From assembly GCF_031583575.1 (NCBI RefSeq), contig NZ_CP134146.1, forward strand, positions 1,922,001 through 1,986,000: a stretch of DNA of 64,000 bases, in the 5' to 3' direction. This document shows positions 55,319 to 64,000 of the stretch, one piece after another. The notes below the pieces were generated by a model that saw nothing but the letters and a program-made list of their open reading frames with translations, did not search any database and had not been told where the DNA came from. This DNA comes from Thalassotalea nanhaiensis (lineage in GTDB: Bacteria; Pseudomonadota; Gammaproteobacteria; Enterobacterales; Alteromonadaceae). Each line of letters starts with the position of its first letter. The first letter of the stretch is position 1. The position numbers and the translations under genes are program-made.

Positions 55319-58300
55319 ATGATTAATACAAATAATAACAAAACAGTGTTGCTAATAAGCAATAGTGAAAGTTCGACTGAAATTTCTGCTTCATTAAAGC
55401 AACAAAATTTAATCGTTTCCTTAAGTTCTCAAAACATTAATCAGGTGGTTTCCACAAGAGAGTTTGTTGGTTTCGATTTTGTTATTATTGATACCAAAGA
55501 CATTGAGTCTGCGATAGATAAAGAACGTTTATCTACTCAAATGAATTGCCCGGTTCTTTTTCTCAATGCAGAGCATGAACCTAGTGCTATGGACAACTAT
55601 CAGCAAGCAAAATATACATTCAGTGAATTTTTCTGGCCGATAAATGAGATTGAACTTCAGCAAAAACTTCATCTATCTCTATATAAATTTAATATTCGCG
55701 AACAAGAACAAAAACAAAGCCATTTATTACAAAACACCATTTCCTGTATAGGCGATATTTTAGTTTACCTTGACCAGCAAGGTGAGGTAGTTGATATCAG
55801 TAATACTGCCGAACTATTATTTGGAAAAACTCTCGAAGATGTTAGAGGAAAGCCTTGGTATAACTTGATTCAAACGCGATTAGATTTAACCGCTAAACAA
55901 TCCCAACAATTTATTTCTACGGCGATAAAAATTCAAACCGTAACCAAGCTTCAACCGTTGGCTATTCAAATTGCTCATGGATCAAGCCAACTGGTAGATG
56001 GCGTTGTAGGTCCTATATCATACGCCAATGGCACTAAAGGCGTAGTACTTATTCTTAGGCAGCTTACTAGTTTAAACAGCTTGCCGAAAGAATTTAATTT
56101 TGTCCCTAAAAATAAAGATAATGCTTCTGAAACAGCCTTAGTTTCAGGCATTTTATTGCTTAGCCCTGATAACTTTAATGAGCTAAATTTACAGCATGGG
56201 CGTAATTATGGTGACAAAGTACTTTACAGTATTGGTGATTTGTTAAGAGAGTTTGTTCGTCCTACAGATATGGCATCCCATTATGGCGGTACCATGTTTA
56301 TGGTGATGTTTTCCCAAAGTAGTGCGGCACAAATTAAGAATATTGTTAATCAACTACAAAAAAGGTTAAAAGAGCATAAATTCCTTGAAGAGAAAACATC
56401 CCTAAACTTTAGCATTGGCGTAGCAATAAATTCAAAGCTGCTAAACTATTCTCCGGTAGAATTGTTTTATCAAGCAAATTATTCACTCTCTCAGGCGAGA
56501 GAATTAGGTGGGGCGCAAATTAGGGAATGGCAATCACAAAATGCCATGCTGCAAATTGGTAATTTAGATAGATTAAGTGGTAATGTTTCCCAATCGGCCA
56601 ATAATGATTACCAAAAAATGCTGATGCAATGGAGTATTCTTAATTTTCTCAATGAAATCGAACAATTGCCAGTATTTATCAAAGAGTTACTTAGTCAGGT
56701 AATTAACGGATTTGGCTTGAAAGCTGCTGGCTTTTACACCTTGGAAAACAATTCACTTAACTTGCAACAAGCGTTAAATAGTTCTGGAAATGAATTAACC
56801 AATGCGGATGTTTGTTTATCTGAAAACCAAGTATCTCACATCAAATCAATTCAAAATGAACATGGTAAAGTTTTTACCTCTGTATTAGCTGATCACGGCA
56901 TAGAAAAAATAATTCCAATTTATGTTCCAAACAAACCAGGCGCATTTCTTTGGCTTTCCAGCGATCAAGATCAGGATATAACGTCTAAAGATCATCACGT
57001 TTTGTATAATATAGCCGACTTTGCTGCGGTTAAGATAGAGCGCTTATGTGCTGGAGCAAATGATACTAAACAGGTTGAGTCTAGCAATTCATTGAACTTT
57101 TGGTATCAATCTAGTGCCATGGCTAATTTAATGAAAGAAGTTGAAATGGTCGCGCCTACCAACGCAACTGTATTAATTACCGGTGAATCGGGTACTGGTA
57201 AAGAAATGTTAGCGCAAAGTATACATCAACTTAGTGATCGTAAAGATAAACCTTTTATTATTTTTGATTGTGGCGCGGTTGTTGAGAGTTTGGTTGAAAG
57301 TGAATTGTTTGGCCATCAAAAAGGTGCATTTACTGGAGCTAACAGGGATGTAGCAGGGCGAATTCATGAAGCTAATGGCGGAACTTTGTTCTTAGACGAA
57401 ATAGGTGAATTGCCGCTTGAGGTGCAAGTGAAATTATTGCGCTTCGTACAAGAAAAACAATATTCAAAAGTTGGTAGTGGCCAGGTTAAAAAAGTTGACG
57501 TGCGGCTCGTTGCAGCAACTAATGTAGATTTAAAGGAACAAATTACCAAAGGTAAATTTCGTCAAGATCTCTATTTTCGTTTAAATGTTTTCAAGATTGA
57601 AAATGTACCATTAAGACAGAGAACTGACGATATTCTACTTATCGCAAAATCATATTTAGATATTTTCTCAACAGAATATAATAAAGGTATTATTGACTTT
57701 AGTGAGCAGGCAAAACAAGCACTATTGGAATACCAGTGGCCAGGAAATATCAGAGAACTTAAAAATTTAGTACACCGCTCTGTTATCGTATGTAGTGATA
57801 ATGTTGTATCTTGCAATAACTTAGGCTTATTTCCTGCAGAGCTAAGTATCAATAATGATACAGAAAAAATGGCAGGACAAAACAATAATCAAACCGAAAC
57901 TGTTGTCGTAAATAATGATTTTGCTATAAACCAAACTAGTGTAAATGACGAGGTGCCTGAACAGTCAATCAGTATTGCAAAAAATGTAATAAATCACTGT
58001 TTAACATCTAATTCTAGTGAAGCCATAATTGCAATTGGACCTTGGGTAGAATACCAACTCTACCGACTTAGTCTTGAGCAGCATCAACACGTTGCTTTGC
58101 AAGCTGCTAATAGTTTGAATATAGCCGAAAGCACATTCCGTCGACGTTGGAAAAAATTACAAGCCGATGCCGAATTAATTAATGCCCCCGGTTTTTATGA
58201 ACAATTTGCTTTAGTTGAGCATATTCAACAATTGAATATGGTTGAATCAAAAGTTGCTTATTCACAATCGTTGCTTGCACAAGCCTGCAAAGAATTGCGT

Positions 58301-58372
58301 CTAAGCCTAAAGTTAACCAGTAGTTTACTCGCCGTTTCAGCACCAACATTACGACGTTTAGTAGCACGCTAG
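55319..58372 (+). CDS. Sigma-54 activator with PAS, degenerate GGDEF and GAF sensory domains
   Basis: 1017 residues. N-terminal receiver-like domain (about 8-118) without a clear acidic pocket; PAS-like about 140-235 (GDILVYLDQQGEVVDISNTAELLFGK); GGDEF-derived domain about 275-400 where the signature reads GGTMF (323-327) but RPTD (314-317) is kept exactly five residues before it; GAF-like about 440-580; AAA+ about 595-835 with Walker A GESGTGKE (622-629), intact GAFTGA (669-674) and FLDEIGELP. The C-terminal region (about 895-1017) holds helix-turn-helix stretches (AANSLNIAESTFRRRWKKL; ACKELRLSLKLTSSLLAVSAPTLRRLV). Third gene of the operon, 20 bp after the GGDEF-EAL gene. It is probably a c-di-GMP-responsive transcription activator (inference). 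Confidence 0.88.
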   Translation: MINTNNNKTVLLISNSESSTEISASLKQQNLIVSLSSQNINQVVSTREFVGFDFVIIDTKDIESAIDKERLSTQMNCPVLFLNAEHEPSAMDNYQQAKYTFSEFFWPINEIELQQKLHLSLYKFNIREQEQKQSHLLQNTISCIGDILVYLDQQGEVVDISNTAELLFGKTLEDVRGKPWYNLIQTRLDLTAKQSQQFISTAIKIQTVTKLQPLAIQIAHGSSQLVDGVVGPISYANGTKGVVLILRQLTSLNSLPKEFNFVPKNKDNASETALVSGILLLSPDNFNELNLQHGRNYGDKVLYSIGDLLREFVRPTDMASHYGGTMFMVMFSQSSAAQIKNIVNQLQKRLKEHKFLEEKTSLNFSIGVAINSKLLNYSPVELFYQANYSLSQARELGGAQIREWQSQNAMLQIGNLDRLSGNVSQSANNDYQKMLMQWSILNFLNEIEQLPVFIKELLSQVINGFGLKAAGFYTLENNSLNLQQALNSSGNELTNADVCLSENQVSHIKSIQNEHGKVFTSVLADHGIEKIIPIYVPNKPGAFLWLSSDQDQDITSKDHHVLYNIADFAAVKIERLCAGANDTKQVESSNSLNFWYQSSAMANLMKEVEMVAPTNATVLITGESGTGKEMLAQSIHQLSDRKDKPFIIFDCGAVVESLVESELFGHQKGAFTGANRDVAGRIHEANGGTLFLDEIGELPLEVQVKLLRFVQEKQYSKVGSGQVKKVDVRLVAATNVDLKEQITKGKFRQDLYFRLNVFKIENVPLRQRTDDILLIAKSYLDIFSTEYNKGIIDFSEQAKQALLEYQWPGNIRELKNLVHRSVIVCSDNVVSCNNLGLFPAELSINNDTEKMAGQNNNQTETVVVNNDFAINQTSVNDEVPEQSISIAKNVINHCLTSNSSEAIIAIGPWVEYQLYRLSLEQHQHVALQAANSLNIAESTFRRRWKKLQADAELINAPGFYEQFALVEHIQQLNMVESKVAYSQSLLAQACKELRLSLKLTSSLLAVSAPTLRRLVAR

Positions 58373-58395
58373 AACTAGCCCCTATAATAATGTGA

Positions 58396-59097
58396 TTACT
58401 CAATTGATTTAGTATATTGAGATGAATAAGCATGGCATTGCTTTAGTAAGCCTACAAACTGATCTGTATCTCGATCAAAGCTGCCTTCGGGCAAATATAC
58501 ATGGTATCCATAAGCAAGGTTCAAATTTTTACTCTGATGCAACCAAGCTCCTACAGGACCCTTTAATAACGATCCTTTTGTCTTGAATCCGTCGAAGTGA
58601 ATAGCAGCTTGCGCTATTGTTAATTGTGAGTTTTGAACTGCTAATTTGCATAATTCTTGTTGTTCATGAAGGAGTTTATTTGCCAATCTTGGGGTAACTG
58701 TTGTTGCTAACGGCTCTAAAGAGGTAAGTTTTATACCTATGTAGGGTAAACGGACTCTCTCACCTTGTATTTCTGAGCTTATCACGCCAACTCGTATTAT
58801 GTCTGACCAATTAATTTGCCATTTTCCCCTTCGATGATAATAAGTGATTGTTTGCGGCGTTATTTTGTAGCTGATACTTGGTTCACTATGTTTAAAATAT
58901 CCAATTAAAACAACAATAAAACTCGCCAACATTAAGGCTGTTAATTGTAATTTAAACAAATGCCAATAAGCTAAATTTAACATAAAGCATATGAGCATAA
59001 GTATTAAACCTAATGTTAATAAAAACAAACCGTTACGTTTAGAATTGGGTTTAATTATCAGGGTGTTTTTATTATCCATAGTGTGTTTGCTGAGCAT
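58396..59097 (-). CDS. DUF2982-like membrane protein
   Basis: 233 residues (or 227 from the ATG at 59079; neither start has a clear ribosome site). Two membrane helices close together at about 24-44 and 50-68, then a soluble domain with PH-like features (SYKITPQTITYYHRRGKWQINWSDIIRVGV) and a C-terminal part ending LPEGSFDRDTDQFVGLLKQC. It matches my memory of DUF2982 proteins from Vibrio and Shewanella. Function unknown. Convergent with the sigma-54 activator gene, only 23 bp between stops and no visible hairpin. Confidence 0.75.
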   Translation of the reverse strand: MLSKHTMDNKNTLIIKPNSKRNGLFLLTLGLILMLICFMLNLAYWHLFKLQLTALMLASFIVVLIGYFKHSEPSISYKITPQTITYYHRRGKWQINWSDIIRVGVISSEIQGERVRLPYIGIKLTSLEPLATTVTPRLANKLLHEQQELCKLAVQNSQLTIAQAAIHFDGFKTKGSLLKGPVGAWLHQSKNLNLAYGYHVYLPEGSFDRDTDQFVGLLKQCHAYSSQYTKSIE

Positions 59098-59177
59098 TGT
59101 TTAATTGTTAAAAAACTTGAAATTTTGATAATTTTTATCATAGTTATAGTAGTGTTAAGTAAAGCTTAAGGATAATA

Positions 59178-59510
59178 ATGGCGCAATATCATCTTGATGA
59201 TAAAACCTTTAAGGTTGAAGGCAAAACCATTGCGATTATCAGTTATCTAACGATTATTGGTTGGGTGGCTGCGTTATTATTGCATGGTAATAATCCTACG
59301 AGCTTTGCCGCCTTTCATTTAAGACAAACTCTTGGTCTATTACTTACCTGGGTTTTGTTAAGTTTTATTCCTATTGTCGGTTGGATCTTAGCGTTACCTG
59401 TTTTGGTGTTATGGGCATTTGGTCTATATTATGCCTTTGATCACCAGTGCAAACCGGTACCGGTAATAGGGGCGTTTTTTGAACAAAGTTTTAACTCTTT
59501 GATCGAATAA
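59178..59510 (+). CDS. Small multi-helix membrane protein (DUF4870/Tic20-like)
   Basis: 110 residues with three hydrophobic segments (about 17-36, 48-66, 68-88). AAGGATAATA precedes the ATG. The strings GKTIAIISYLTIIGW and SFAAFHLRQTLGLLL are typical of a small family of membrane proteins sometimes annotated DUF4870 or import-component-like. No catalytic residues. Divergent from the DUF2982-like gene and 90 bp before recC. Confidence 0.7.
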   Translation: MAQYHLDDKTFKVEGKTIAIISYLTIIGWVAALLLHGNNPTSFAAFHLRQTLGLLLTWVLLSFIPIVGWILALPVLVLWAFGLYYAFDHQCKPVPVIGAFFEQSFNSLIE

Positions 59511-59600
59511 TAACCATCAATAATTATTTACCAAAATTCATCTAGTTAAATCCCCATCTTTGTGCTTAAATCGTAATAAAATAACCATAATAGAATTGGT

Positions 59601-62600
59601 ATGATCAACATATACCCAGCAAACCGCATGGAAGATTTGCTCACTTTATTTGATGAAGTGCAAAAAGTGTCTACCTTGCCTGTTTTGTCCAAAGAAGTCG
59701 TATTGGTACAAAATCCAGGTATGCAGCATTGGCTAAACATGCAACAAGCACAAATTTCCGGTATAAGTATGAACGCCAGTTTTGTTTTGCCTGCCCAGTT
59801 TCTTTGGCAACAACTGCGAATTTTATCTGGTGATGACATTCCAGACCAAACACCCTATTCAAGAGAAGTACTTGCCTGGCGGATAGATGCACTTTTACAA
59901 AGTACTGAAGTTTTAAATAACAAAGATTGTCTACAAGCTAACCAATATTGGCATAAAAACAATAGCCCTGATTCATTGAAACGTTTTCAATTAGCGGTGC
60001 AAACAGCAGATTTATTTGAACAGTACTTAATTTATCGACCTGATTGGCTTGATAGCTGGGCAAAAGGTGAGACTGTAACGAGCTTTGACAGCAGTGCTCA
60101 ACAACAAGAAAAATGGCAGAGTTTTTTGTGGTACTTATTGCATAAACAAAGCCCATATAACCCTAATACACTTATAGCTACCGCTAAAAACAATTTATTA
60201 ACTTATAAACATTTACTGCCAAAACGGGTGTCAATTTTTGGTATTAACGCCTTAGCACCAATGTGGATAGACTTTCTTAATGCGCTATCTACTCATATTG
60301 AAGTGCATTTTTATCACTTAAATCCCTGTTATGAATATTGGGGCGATATAAAAACTGATAAAGCGAACGCTAAACAAGCTTACTTAGCACAAGTCGCAAA
60401 ATGGCCAGAAGATGCATTACATAACGACAGTGCCAACCCATTACTTGCAAACTTAGGCCAACAAGGCCGTGAGTTTCTATCACTACTGCATAGCGGTGAT
60501 ACCATAGAAATTCCGTTGTTTGATGAGCTGTTTGATCATTCCAACTTAAGTGATGAAACTGACCCTATAAATAAACCGTCGGTTTTACTGCAATTACAAA
60601 AAGACATATTAACGTTAACCGATAAACGTGACGAGCCTGTTGTCTCAATTGATAACAGTATCACAATAACATCAGCACACAGCGCCTTGCGCGAAGTACA
60701 AGGCTTGCACGATTATTTATTGCATTTATTTAATGAGGATAGTTCTTTAACGCCAAAAGATATTTTGGTTATGTGTCCACAAATAGAACAGTATGCACCT
60801 TATATCGATTCTGTCTTCGTGCGGGGGTGGGATGAAATTGGCGAAGCTGTGCCACCGTTGCCATGTTCAATCGCAGATAGGGTTTCAAAGGACTCTGAGC
60901 CATTAGTTGCGGCATTTTCGGAATTACTTTGTATGCCTGACAGTCGTTTTGGTGTTAATCAAATATTATCATATTTACGCTTACTGCCATTGCAAATGCG
61001 TTTTGGCTTAAGTGAACATGATATTGAATTGATCACCGACTGGTTAGACAAAGCAAATGTGCACTGGGGCTTAGATGCCGAACATAAAAACCGTTTACTT
61101 GCCACACAGCAATCAACAGCACAATTCACTTGGCAGCAAGGTTTAGAACGATTATTAAAGGGCTTCGCATTTGGTGATAGCACCAGTTTATATGCAGATG
61201 ATATGGTTTTACCTTGGGTTGAAGGTAATAACGCTCTGATATTAGGCAAACTCTTGTTGTTATGCGAACAGCTTAAACAAATGAGCGTAAGTCTAACTAA
61301 GCCTAAAACGGCAGAGCAGTGGCAACAATCGTTGCAAAATTTTATTGAGCGCTTATTTTTAGGAGAAGAGACTGACAATGGTTTAGTTATCATTAATCAG
61401 GCAATTTCTTCGTTAGCTTTGTATTGTAAAGAAGCTGGTTATACCGGGAACATTGAATTAGCTGTAGTGCGTGAATATTTAAACCAACACTTTAGCCAGC
61501 CTGATCCTGGTCGACAATTTATGATCGGCCAAATAACCTTTTGCTCTATGCTACCTATGCGTTCAATTCCGTTTAAAGTACTTGCTGTACTTGGTTTGAA
61601 TGATGGTGAATTTCCTCGTCAACGACAACCATTAGGTTTTGACTTAATGTCGATGACGAAGGTTTTGCCAGGTGATCGTTCTCGCCGTGGCGACGATCGT
61701 TATTTGTTTCTTGAAGCGCTTATTTCTGCCAGAGACAATCTGTATTTAAGTTATCAAGGATTTGATATTAAAAACAACAATGAACGACAGCCATCAATTG
61801 TTTTGCGTGAGTTAATGGATTACTTGAGTTGTGGGTATGGTTGGGACTTCAAACAAGCAGAACAACCAACGCAAAGCCAACTAAGGCAGCTCCCTCTGCA
61901 GGTATTCAGTTTAGATAATTTTAGTGAAGTTAACCCCTATAAAAGCTTTGATGATAAATGGTTGAAGCTGGCTAAAGTCAGTGGAGAATGTATTCAAAAC
62001 GACTACGCAGAGCAATTACTGCCTCTACCTGAAGAACAAGTGCTCGAATTAAGTTTAGTGCAAATAAACCGATTTTTAACGAATCCTGCGCAGGTATTTG
62101 CAGAGCAACGGCTTAAACTATTTTTCAATAAAAACGAACAAAACATTGATGATGCTGAACCATTTACCTTCAGCCATTTAGATAAATACTTATTCCAGCA
62201 AAATGTGTTGGTTGAAGATATTGCCCAACGTCGCGATATTCAATCATGTGACCTGTATCAACAAGCGCTATTATCAGGAGACTTTCCTGATAACCCATTA
62301 TTTGCACAAGAATTATCAGATTGGCAAGTAACAATGCATAATTTCTCAAAGGCCGTTTATGGAAACATGCAAACTACGTTAGATTCCCAGGGCTCAATTG
62401 AACCGTTACTATCAAATTTAGAACAGAGCATTCAACTCAATCCATGTGATGAAGTGCTTGGTGAAATCGTCGTTATGGATCCTGCTTTGACATGGCAAAT
62501 TAGCGCTGAAATAACTCTTTATCAAACCGCAAACAATCTGGTGCATTTCAGTTATCGTCCAGCGAAAGTAAAAGCAAAGGATCTAAGCCAATTATACCTT

Positions 62601-63074
62601 AATCATTTATTGTTATGTGCGTTATGTCCAAGTGATAAAGAAGTCTCTAGCTTAGGCTATTACCTAAATGAAAAAGATAATAAATTACAAATGGTTAGTT
62701 TTAACTATATTGATGGTGCCAAAGCGCAACTTTCTAAAATACTCGCTTACTATCAACTCTCGTTAACTAAGCCGCTTTTGTTAAACAGCATTATTGCCGA
62801 TAAACTGTTTTGGAAGTCGGGTAAGGGCGGTGGAAAATTTATCGAGCCAGAGTTTAACCAAGCCCAGTTAACAAAGCTTTGGCAAGATGGTTATAACATT
62901 GACGGGTTAGAAAGTGATCCTTACCTGCATTATATTTGGAAAGAATGTCCTAATTTACAAGAGTTCAGCCAAGGATTTACTGACATCTACCAGACTCTTT
63001 ACCTCAATCTAAGCATCACAGAACAAGAATTGAACGCATCAGAAACCTCAACAACAGAGGTTAGCTATGAATAA
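59601..63074 (+). CDS. recC: Exodeoxyribonuclease V gamma subunit (RecC)
   Basis: 1157 residues (E. coli 1122). RecC holds the RecBCD complex together and recognises Chi. The sequence shows the inactive-helicase layout: N-terminal YPANRMEDLLTLFDEVQKV and VLVQNPGMQHWLNMQQAQ, SIFGINALAPMWIDFLNAL, then the second-half signatures FCSMLPMRSIPFKVLAVLGLNDGEFPR, GDRSRRGDDRYLFLEALISAR and LYLSYQGFDIKNNNERQPSIVLREL. The ATG is chosen by homology. It overlaps recB by 8 bp. Confidence 0.96.
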   Translation: MINIYPANRMEDLLTLFDEVQKVSTLPVLSKEVVLVQNPGMQHWLNMQQAQISGISMNASFVLPAQFLWQQLRILSGDDIPDQTPYSREVLAWRIDALLQSTEVLNNKDCLQANQYWHKNNSPDSLKRFQLAVQTADLFEQYLIYRPDWLDSWAKGETVTSFDSSAQQQEKWQSFLWYLLHKQSPYNPNTLIATAKNNLLTYKHLLPKRVSIFGINALAPMWIDFLNALSTHIEVHFYHLNPCYEYWGDIKTDKANAKQAYLAQVAKWPEDALHNDSANPLLANLGQQGREFLSLLHSGDTIEIPLFDELFDHSNLSDETDPINKPSVLLQLQKDILTLTDKRDEPVVSIDNSITITSAHSALREVQGLHDYLLHLFNEDSSLTPKDILVMCPQIEQYAPYIDSVFVRGWDEIGEAVPPLPCSIADRVSKDSEPLVAAFSELLCMPDSRFGVNQILSYLRLLPLQMRFGLSEHDIELITDWLDKANVHWGLDAEHKNRLLATQQSTAQFTWQQGLERLLKGFAFGDSTSLYADDMVLPWVEGNNALILGKLLLLCEQLKQMSVSLTKPKTAEQWQQSLQNFIERLFLGEETDNGLVIINQAISSLALYCKEAGYTGNIELAVVREYLNQHFSQPDPGRQFMIGQITFCSMLPMRSIPFKVLAVLGLNDGEFPRQRQPLGFDLMSMTKVLPGDRSRRGDDRYLFLEALISARDNLYLSYQGFDIKNNNERQPSIVLRELMDYLSCGYGWDFKQAEQPTQSQLRQLPLQVFSLDNFSEVNPYKSFDDKWLKLAKVSGECIQNDYAEQLLPLPEEQVLELSLVQINRFLTNPAQVFAEQRLKLFFNKNEQNIDDAEPFTFSHLDKYLFQQNVLVEDIAQRRDIQSCDLYQQALLSGDFPDNPLFAQELSDWQVTMHNFSKAVYGNMQTTLDSQGSIEPLLSNLEQSIQLNPCDEVLGEIVVMDPALTWQISAEITLYQTANNLVHFSYRPAKVKAKDLSQLYLNHLLLCALCPSDKEVSSLGYYLNEKDNKLQMVSFNYIDGAKAQLSKILAYYQLSLTKPLLLNSIIADKLFWKSGKGGGKFIEPEFNQAQLTKLWQDGYNIDGLESDPYLHYIWKECPNLQEFSQGFTDIYQTLYLNLSITEQELNASETSTTEVSYE

Positions 63075-64000
63075 CGTAAATTCTATTAGCAAACAGACGT
63101 CACAGGCTCTACACGCAGAAACGCTACCATTAAATGGTTGTCATCTTATAGAGGCAAGTGCAGGTACTGGTAAAACCTTTAACATTACTCGTATATACCT
63201 GCGAATGTTGTTAGAGCGAAGACTTAGTGTTGAAAACATTTTAGTAATGACGTTTACCAAGGCCGCAACAGAAGAAATACGTGGTCGAATTGACGAGTTT
63301 TTGCGGGACGTATTAACCCATTGGCAAACGTATACCAATGATGAAAATAATCATTACTTTTATACGCTAAAGCAAAATTTAATGGTTGATGGCATTAGCG
63401 ATGATGCCGTTAAAGTTATCATTAAAAATGCATTAATTAATCTTGATGAAGCGTCTATATTCACCATACATGGCTTTTGTAAGCGTGTTTTATCAGAGCA
63501 GGCGTTTGCTTCTGGAATGAATTTTAACGCTCAAATGGAAGCTGATGACAGTGAAGTCGTACTGCAAGCTTGTCAAGATCACTATCGGATACTAGCCCAT
63601 GCTGATTCATTGGATGATTACCAACTATTTGTTCAACACTGGGCAACCCCAGAAGCGTTTTTAGCGAGTTTTAAAGGATTACTTTATGATGACAACTTAC
63701 CCACTATTAGTGATAAGCAAAGTTTAGTTAGCTCATTACAAGTTCTTGCAACTGTTGCTGAACAAGAATTACTTGAGTTTGAACAATGTATTTTTCAAGC
63801 ATTAATTGATAGTAAAAAAGGCAAGGCTCGTGACACTAGAGTTGCCGAGTTCGAGCAACTTTTACAATTTTTAAAGCAGTTACAATCGACAAACTCAGAT
63901 ATTGAAAATCAACTTTCAAATGCACCTGACTTTAAATTTATTGCTGCAAATCGTTTCTCCAAATCGCCTGTTAAAGCAGAGTTAAAACAAGCATTTAAAA
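63067..64000 (+). CDS. recB: Exodeoxyribonuclease V beta subunit (RecB), 5' part
   Basis: The frame is open from the ATG at 63067 to the window end (311 codons), so only the N-terminal part of the helicase-nuclease is present. Seen: LPLNGCHLIEASAGTGKTF with the Walker A (about residues 29-37), then LSVENILVMTFTKAATEEIRGRI (motif Ia) and DEASIFTIHGFCKRVLSEQAF, all RecB/UvrD-like signatures. Overlap with the recC stop implies translational coupling. recD would be expected beyond the window. Confidence 0.96.
   Translation, partial: MNNVNSISKQTSQALHAETLPLNGCHLIEASAGTGKTFNITRIYLRMLLERRLSVENILVMTFTKAATEEIRGRIDEFLRDVLTHWQTYTNDENNHYFYTLKQNLMVDGISDDAVKVIIKNALINLDEASIFTIHGFCKRVLSEQAFASGMNFNAQMEADDSEVVLQACQDHYRILAHADSLDDYQLFVQHWATPEAFLASFKGLLYDDNLPTISDKQSLVSSLQVLATVAEQELLEFEQCIFQALIDSKKGKARDTRVAEFEQLLQFLKQLQSTNSDIENQLSNAPDFKFIAANRFSKSPVKAELKQAFK

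Overview
The window is a 64 kb AT-rich chromosomal segment of a marine gammaproteobacterium. It is most likely Alteromonadales and close to Colwellia or Thalassotalea. This is inferred from the sucABCD order, the conserved block glnS / fur-fldA-ybfE-DUF2788-ybfF / seqA-pgm, recC-recB, a branched-chain 2-oxoacid dehydrogenase operon, and small families typical of Vibrio/Shewanella/Colwellia relatives (DUF2999-, DUF2788- and DUF2982-like). No rRNA, tRNA, CRISPR array, prophage or insertion sequence was recognised.

Layout. 1-5.3 kb: TCA-cycle genes sucA (3' end), sucB, sucC and sucD. The 3' end of sucB with its terminator has been copied twice more in tandem between sucB and sucC. 5.3-12 kb: a small DUF2999-like gene, a two-gene pilin plus reduced PilC/GspF-like operon, a membrane fatty acid hydroxylase, a periplasmic TPR protein, and small accessory genes (GFA, two VOC proteins, a membrane protein). 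12-19.5 kb: the conserved housekeeping block. 19.7-29 kb: astE, the bkd operon, glutathione peroxidase, a 3-hydroxyisobutyrate dehydrogenase-type enzyme, a DUF4382 lipoprotein and sbcB. 29-47 kb: an exopolysaccharide (EPS) locus with Wza-, Wzz-, Wzy- and Wzx-type proteins, an initiating sugar transferase, a WecG/TagA-type transferase, three other glycosyltransferases and a pyruvyl transferase-like protein. It also holds a secreted DUF4114/LruC-type protein with a small lipoprotein, a sigma-54 response regulator and a GAF histidine kinase. 47-58.4 kb: a subtilase with a Trp-rich hexapeptide tail, then a signalling operon of a giant hybrid kinase, a REC-GGDEF-EAL protein and a sigma-54 activator carrying a degenerate GGDEF domain. 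58.4-64 kb: a DUF2982-like protein, a small membrane protein, recC and the start of recB.

The most interesting system spans 29-48.9 kb. Seven transcription units there (pyruvyl transferase/GT2; wza-wzz-wzy; wecG-sugar transferase; GT34-like; LruC-lipoprotein; wzx-GT2; subtilase) each have a GG-N10-GC sigma-54-type -24/-12 element shortly upstream. Five of the seven have a TTGCW -12 box. Two units also carry a perfect inverted repeat TTTGC-N5-GCAAA about 130-190 bp upstream of the predicted start, the usual place for an enhancer. The cluster encodes its own sigma-54 response regulator and a plausible partner kinase. I infer a dedicated sigma-54 regulon for an EPS/matrix programme that includes the LruC protein and the Trp-repeat subtilase. 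The adjacent operon adds c-di-GMP turnover enzymes and a sigma-54 activator whose GGDEF-derived domain keeps the RxxD inhibitory site but lost the active site, so it may be a c-di-GMP sensor. All promoter, operator and ligand assignments come from reading the sequence and are untested.
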